Assembly: GCA_041741535.1 (NCBI GenBank)
Contig: JBGSJV010000191.1
Span: 62,001-126,000, forward strand
Length of the DNA: 64,000 nucleotides
Direction of reading: 5' to 3'
Source of the DNA: M30B19 sp041741535
Lineage (GTDB): Bacteria > Planctomycetota > Planctomycetia > Pirellulales > Pirellulaceae
Part shown: piece after piece, positions 59,708 to 64,000 of the stretch
Layout of the letters: every line of letters begins with the position of its first letter
How positions within the stretch are numbered: the first letter of the stretch is position 1
The notes under the pieces: generated by a model
The model's input: the letters and a program-made list of their open reading frames with translations, nothing else
The model's database searches: none
What the model was told of the DNA's origin: nothing
Made by a program: the position numbers and the translations under genes

Positions 59708-62700
59708 ATGCGAAGTGCAAAACCGTGTTGTTCAAAGTTCGGATTGGCCACGATCGAGCGATCATCGCTCTGGGCGGTTGTTGGTCTCGTGTCGGGCATC
59801 ATCGCCGGAGTCGGTTTGTTCGGAGAAGCCAATGGGCGAACGATTCAAGAAGTGGCCGCGACAACGGACGATCCGGCTTTGGAACAAAAGTTGGTCAGCG
59901 GGGTTCGGCAATTGACGCTGGAGGGACGCCGCTCGGGTGAGGGTTACTTTGGTGCCGGTGGAACTCGGATGGTATTCCAAAGCGAACGCTCGGCCGAGAA
60001 CCCATTTTATCAGATCTACTTGCTTGATTTTGAAACGGGAGATTTGGAAAAAGTGTCGCCGGGACATGGCAAGACTACCTGCGGTTGGGTTCATCCAGAC
60101 GGAGTGCAGGTCTTGTTTGCGTCGACGCACCACGATCCGCAGGCTTTGGAGAAGCAGCGTGCGGAGCTGGAACTCCGAGCATCCGGGCAAGAGCGCCGTT
60201 ATGCCTGGGACTACGATCCACAATTTGAATTGTACATGCGGGACGGAGCCGGGAATTTGCAGCAGTTGTCCGATGCAAACGGCTATGACGCCGAGGCCGC
60301 CATTTCTCCTGACGGAAAGAAAATCGTTTTTGCTTCGAATCGCGCCATCTACGCGCGGGAACGTTCGTCCGAGGAAGAAGAACTATTGCAACGTGATGCG
60401 TCTTATTTCATCGACTTGTACCTGATGAACGTCGATGGAACCGGGATCGAACAACTAACGTTTAGCAAGGGATACGACGGTGGACCGTTCTTTTCAGCGG
60501 ATGGCCGTTCGATTTGTTGGCGGCGGTTTGCCGAGAACGGAGCGACCGCGGAGATCATGACGATGGATGTCAAGAGTCGCCAGGAAAAGCAACTCACGCG
60601 GATGAACGCAATGTCCTGGGCTCCGTTTTTTCATCCTTCGGGACAATACTTGATTTTTGCGACCAACGTTCATGGCTTTGCGAATTTTGAGCTGTATTTG
60701 GTCGCTGCCCATGGGAATAGTGCGCCGGTTCGCGTGACGTACACCGAGGGCTTCGACGGCTTGGCCACGTTCACTCCCGATGGGAAGCAGTTGTCCTGGA
60801 CGTCGACTCGCAACGCAAAGAAACAGTCCCAGATCTATTTGGCGGAGTGGAATCACGACCAGGCCCTCAAGTTGCTAGGGTTGGATCAGCCCAACGCGAC
60901 CACCAAGGAGTCGGTTCCAGCAGCCGAATTGGAAAAAGTTGACTCGGATGCACGGCAGGTCTTTGCGGAACTCGGCCAGTCCGTGAACCCGCAAGACGTT
61001 TTGCGTCATGTCGATTATTTGTGTCGGCCCGCGTTAGGTGGGCGAGGGACCGGAACGGTGGGCGAATCTTTGGCAACGGCTTATGTTGCCAGCATGTTTG
61101 ATCAATTGGGATTGGAACCCGCAGGTGACAATGGCACGTGGTTTCAAGAGTTTACATTCACGGCCGGAGTTGAACTGGGCGTTGCGAATCGACTCGTGCA
61201 GGGCGAAACCACTTTGGAGTTGAATAAGGATTGGCGTCCGGTTGCATTTTCCGCTGCCGGGCCGGTCGAATCGGCCTCCGTGGTTTTTGCGGGATATGGA
61301 ATGGCCGCTCCGAAATCGGCAAACTCCGAAGAGTACGATTCTTATGTGCATTTGGACGTGACCGATAAATGGGTGCTCGTGTTTCGGTTCATGCCGGAGG
61401 ACGTGAGTCCGGAACGTCGGCAAGAGTTGGCACTGTTTCAAAGTTTGCATCGCAAAGCAGCGTTGGCGCGAGACAAAGGTGCTCGCGGCTTGATCGTGGT
61501 TTCCGGGCCACGATCGCAAGTTCGAAATCAATTGGTGCCATTGGACGAAACCGGCGCGCTGCAAGGCTCCAGTTTGCCGATCATTTCGGTTTCTGACGAA
61601 GTTTCGGCTCGTTGGTTGGCTACAATCAATCGCGACTTGGCCAAGGTGCAAGAGAATTTGGATCAGGGCAAGTTGATGGTTGGGTTGCCAATGCCCGACG
61701 TGGTCTTGGAGGCGGCGGTTGACGTGCAAAAAATTCGGAAGACGGGACGCAACGTCATCGGAAAAATTCCTGCTTCGATCCAGGTCGAAACCGAGTTGCC
61801 GTACCAACAAGCGATTGTGGTTGGGGCTCATATCGATCACTTGGGCAAAGGCCGAGCTCGCGGGTCGTTGGAGACCAATGCCAGCCAGGAAGTGATCCAT
61901 TTTGGGGCCGACGACAATGCGTCCGGTGTTGCTGTGTTGTTGGAAATGGCCCAGTCATTGGCGGGGGATGTAAAAACCGGCAAATTGAAAACCAAGCGTG
62001 ATCTGGTGTTTGCGGCGTGGAGTGGGGAAGAACTGGGTCTGATTGGCTCCAGTCATTTTGTGGATCAACTGCTTGCGCAAAGAATAGCAACCAGCCCAAA
62101 TCCGCCAGCCAAAGCGCCGGCGGAGCAGGGCGGGGTGAGTGAAGACAAATCGCCGAATAACACGCCGACCAGCCTGTATCCGATGATTTCCGCCAACTTG
62201 AACTTGGACATGGTGGGGCGACTCCGAGAAAACCTGATTTTGCAGGGCTTGGGTTCGTCAACGGGATGGCGATCGGAGATCGAAAAACGGAACGTTCCCG
62301 TTGGATTGGCTTTGGTCCTGCAGGACGATTGTGATTTGCCGACGGATGCGAGTGTGTTTTATCGACGTGGCATTCCTATTTTGGCGGCATTCACGGGGAG
62401 CCATGAAGACTATCACAAGCCAACCGACACTCCGGAAAAACTAAATCTGGAAGGTGCGGCCCAGATTGGGCGATTGATGACTCTGGTGTCTCGCGGGTTG
62501 GCAACTGCTGACGAACCGCTGACCTTTCAGCTGTATCAAGGGGCTCAGGTGGAGGGCCAGCGACGCGTCAACATGCGCGCGTACCTGGGGACGGTTCCCG
62601 AATACGGAGCGGACGATGTTAAAGGAGTACTCCTGTCCAGCGTGACGAAGAACAGTCCGGCGGACAAAGCCGGGCTATTGGGCGGCGATGTTATTGTCGA

Positions 62701-62842
62701 ACTTGCGGGTAAGGCGATCGACAACGTTTACGACTATACCTACGCCATTGAAGCTCTCAAGGTCGGCCAGCAAACCTCGATTTCGGTGATGCGGGATGGC
62801 ACTCGAATGCAGCTGAACATTATTCCTGGGTCTCGGGATTAG
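59708..62842 (+). CDS. Exported M28 peptidase with TolB-like propeller, PA and PDZ domains
   Basis: 1,044 residues from ATG 59708. An N-terminal signal/anchor (AVVGLVSGIIAGVGLF) is followed by TolB/WD40-like beta-propeller repeats (about 70-390: AISPDGKKIVFASNR, PFFSADGRSICWRR, TFTPDGKQLSWTS). A PA-type insert (about 530-650) lies within the M28 peptidase domain, whose zinc ligands are in VVGAHIDHLG, DDNASGVAVL, WSGEELGLIG, NLDMVGR and GSHEDYHKPTDTP. A C-terminal PDZ domain (about 965-1040) includes NSPADKAGLLGGDVIVEL. It should be a zinc aminopeptidase acting on exported or imported peptides. An earlier in-frame start at 59618 has no signal-like sequence. Confidence 0.92.
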   Translation: MRSAKPCCSKFGLATIERSSLWAVVGLVSGIIAGVGLFGEANGRTIQEVAATTDDPALEQKLVSGVRQLTLEGRRSGEGYFGAGGTRMVFQSERSAENPFYQIYLLDFETGDLEKVSPGHGKTTCGWVHPDGVQVLFASTHHDPQALEKQRAELELRASGQERRYAWDYDPQFELYMRDGAGNLQQLSDANGYDAEAAISPDGKKIVFASNRAIYARERSSEEEELLQRDASYFIDLYLMNVDGTGIEQLTFSKGYDGGPFFSADGRSICWRRFAENGATAEIMTMDVKSRQEKQLTRMNAMSWAPFFHPSGQYLIFATNVHGFANFELYLVAAHGNSAPVRVTYTEGFDGLATFTPDGKQLSWTSTRNAKKQSQIYLAEWNHDQALKLLGLDQPNATTKESVPAAELEKVDSDARQVFAELGQSVNPQDVLRHVDYLCRPALGGRGTGTVGESLATAYVASMFDQLGLEPAGDNGTWFQEFTFTAGVELGVANRLVQGETTLELNKDWRPVAFSAAGPVESASVVFAGYGMAAPKSANSEEYDSYVHLDVTDKWVLVFRFMPEDVSPERRQELALFQSLHRKAALARDKGARGLIVVSGPRSQVRNQLVPLDETGALQGSSLPIISVSDEVSARWLATINRDLAKVQENLDQGKLMVGLPMPDVVLEAAVDVQKIRKTGRNVIGKIPASIQVETELPYQQAIVVGAHIDHLGKGRARGSLETNASQEVIHFGADDNASGVAVLLEMAQSLAGDVKTGKLKTKRDLVFAAWSGEELGLIGSSHFVDQLLAQRIATSPNPPAKAPAEQGGVSEDKSPNNTPTSLYPMISANLNLDMVGRLRENLILQGLGSSTGWRSEIEKRNVPVGLALVLQDDCDLPTDASVFYRRGIPILAAFTGSHEDYHKPTDTPEKLNLEGAAQIGRLMTLVSRGLATADEPLTFQLYQGAQVEGQRRVNMRAYLGTVPEYGADDVKGVLLSSVTKNSPADKAGLLGGDVIVELAGKAIDNVYDYTYAIEALKVGQQTSISVMRDGTRMQLNIIPGSRD

Positions 62843-62850
62843 GCCCCCCA

Positions 62851-63005
62851 GTTAAACGCAATACCGTTCGACGATGGACTAAATCCGCCTCCAAATCGCT
62901 CGGCGACGCAATACTGGGCGATAGGCATAATTAATGGAGCAAAGTGGGTCCCCGCCCAGCATTGCTCTGCGTCGCGGTTAAACGCGGTTAAACGCAATAC
63001 CGTTC
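62851..63005. repeat. Inverted-repeat element flanked by 19-base direct repeats
   Basis: The direct repeat GTTAAACGCAATACCGTTC is at 62851-62869 and 62987-63005. Between them an imperfect inverted repeat pairs GCGACGCA...CTGGGCG (62903-62920) with CGCCCAG...TGCGTCGC (62953-62975). No coding capacity is seen. It could be a small non-autonomous mobile element or a REP variant. Confidence 0.6.
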
Positions 63006-63010
63006 AATAA

Positions 63011-63097
63011 GTAGCAGGCACACTCCCTGTGCCGACCATCGCTTCTCGAAGAACGAGTGCTTTTTGATGGTCGGTGCACATGGAATGTGCCGACTAC
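63011..63097. repeat. GTAG-headed inverted repeat pair (BIME-like)
   Basis: It starts GTAGCAGGCACACTCCCTGT + GCCGACCATC and ends with the inverted relative GATGGTCGG...ATGTGCCGACTAC, so GTAG and CTAC face outward. Each arm contains its own GGCACA...TGTGCC palindrome. Confidence 0.75.
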
Positions 63098-63356
63098 CAA
63101 GGTCCTCCGTTGAACGCTATTGGGAGAATGCTGGACTGGGTTTGGTCCTACAAGTGGTTTGACCCTCAGGAGGGTATGCAAAATGCCGGCAAAAAGACAA
63201 GACCGCAGAGGGAGCAAACCGTTTTTGGGATAAAGCCTCAGCCCAAATCTTCGGAAAACCACGGCGATGCTGCGATTCTGATTGCCTTTTCAGTCGATTT
63301 GACGGACAATATGCAAAGCTGGGTGGCGATTCGACTAATCTGCGGAGGGTCTGCTT

Positions 63357-64000
63357 GTGCTCAAAACACTGCGTCGGTGGTGGCAATCTCGAACTGGACA
63401 AACCGCCACTCCGTTTGACGGGGAAGCTCCGTATTATGTCTTCAGTTTATTGTTCCATGTCATTCTGGTCGCGGCACTAGCCTCTGTGGTTTACTATACG
63501 CCAGGGCGTCCGTTGGTGGTGTTGGAACGCGAACCAGACTCGCAGGTGATCGAAGAAATTGAGCTGACCGAACTGGCGATCAGTGATTTACCGCAAGAAG
63601 AAATTGGTGACTTGGGGGAGTCGATTGACGAGGGTCTCAAGAATGAGGCTCAGACGATTGCGGTTCAAGCTTTGGCTCCCATGGAGCAACCGATGCTCGA
63701 CGATTTCGGCTCCACGTTTGCCCCGGATGTCGATTCGATTTTGGCTGCCGAAGAAGCAAATCCCAACGTGATTGCCCGCGGAGCGTCCGGGGTTGGGGTG
63801 TCAGGGGCGACGGGAGCCGTCGATCAAATTACCGACGAAATCTTGCGCGCATGTGACCAAGGTCCCGTTTTGGCGATTTGGTTGTTTGATCAATCCGCTT
63901 CACTCCAACCTCAACGGCAGGAGATCAAGCAACGATTCGATCGTGTTTACCGCGAACTGGATACCATCCTGGGCTTTACCGATGAAGGCAAGCCGCTCCA
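63357..64000 (+). CDS. Membrane-anchored vWA-domain protein (runs off window end)
   Basis: GTG 63357 follows GGAGGG by seven bases. The first 214 codons are present. A basic N-terminus (MLKTLRRWWQSRTG) precedes one transmembrane helix (YVFSLLFHVILVAALASVVYY), then an acidic linker (about 60-160) with SGVGVSGATGAVDQITDEI. Next comes the start of a von Willebrand A domain, VLAIWLFDQSASL, where DQSAS stands in place of the usual DxSxS metal site. Such proteins recur in planctomycetes, often beside secreted proteins. The rest lies outside the window. The gene begins 514 bases after the M28 peptidase. Confidence 0.82.
   Translation, partial: MLKTLRRWWQSRTGQTATPFDGEAPYYVFSLLFHVILVAALASVVYYTPGRPLVVLEREPDSQVIEEIELTELAISDLPQEEIGDLGESIDEGLKNEAQTIAVQALAPMEQPMLDDFGSTFAPDVDSILAAEEANPNVIARGASGVGVSGATGAVDQITDEILRACDQGPVLAIWLFDQSASLQPQRQEIKQRFDRVYRELDTILGFTDEGKPL

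Overview
The window looks like chromosomal DNA of a member of Planctomycetota, most likely a Pirellulales-type organism. This is inferred from the gene content. There is an ASPIC/UnbV FG-GAP lipoprotein beside a TPR protein, a secretin with many N-domains and a lipoprotein partner, a planctomycete-style HU protein, a sigma-54 activator with GAFTDA in place of GAFTGA, a vWA protein with one membrane anchor, Tat-exported proteins of unknown function, and mostly short operons with scattered housekeeping genes. No rRNA, tRNA, CRISPR array, prophage or intact insertion sequence was found.

Layout. 0-5.5 kb: MazG-like pyrophosphohydrolase (cut by the edge) coupled to folE2; a 2-hydroxyacid dehydrogenase followed by serC (serine branch); a glucuronoyl-esterase-like CE15 enzyme. 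5.5-15 kb: TspO, FAD monooxygenase, a secreted protein of unknown function, FHA protein, Uma2 nuclease-like protein, O6-alkylguanine methyltransferase, Obg, the GDP-fucose pair gmd/fcl, and thiol peroxidase. 15-24 kb: a histidine kinase with a c-type haem motif in its sensor, recG, pyrD, peroxiredoxin and a SEC-C protein. 24-31 kb: giant secretin plus lipoprotein, a BON-like protein, and a phosphatase fused to a cytochrome c'-like domain. 31-41.5 kb: an operon of PlsC-like acyltransferase, creatininase-like hydrolase and Tat protein; then a Xer recombinase, PTPMT1-like phosphatase, speA, HU, an MFS transporter and a secreted protein. 41.8-50.8 kb: fused aroDE, mutL, a repeat-flanked GxxExxY gene, a sigma-54 response regulator and an amino-acid permease. 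50.8-64 kb: the FG-GAP lipoprotein/TPR pair, mutS, a Wzc-like tyrosine autokinase, a 1,044-residue M28 peptidase and a vWA protein (cut by the edge).

Themes. Envelope and export functions dominate: secretin, lipoproteins, capsule kinase, GDP-fucose synthesis and secreted hydrolases. Both main mismatch-repair genes and recG are present but are not in an operon. Peroxide defence is represented by tpx and an AhpC-type enzyme.

Intergenic DNA carries several dispersed palindromic repeat families. Many begin with GTAG (CTAC on the other strand) and occur as pairs, like REP/BIME elements. A separate family, CATCCGCAG...GCCATCCG, is clustered on both sides of a PD-(D/E)XK GxxExxY gene and has one solitary copy 15 kb away. 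That cluster, and the phosphatase-cytochrome c' fusion at 29.9 kb, are the two items most worth following up. All names rest on reading motifs and family resemblance by eye; no database search was run.
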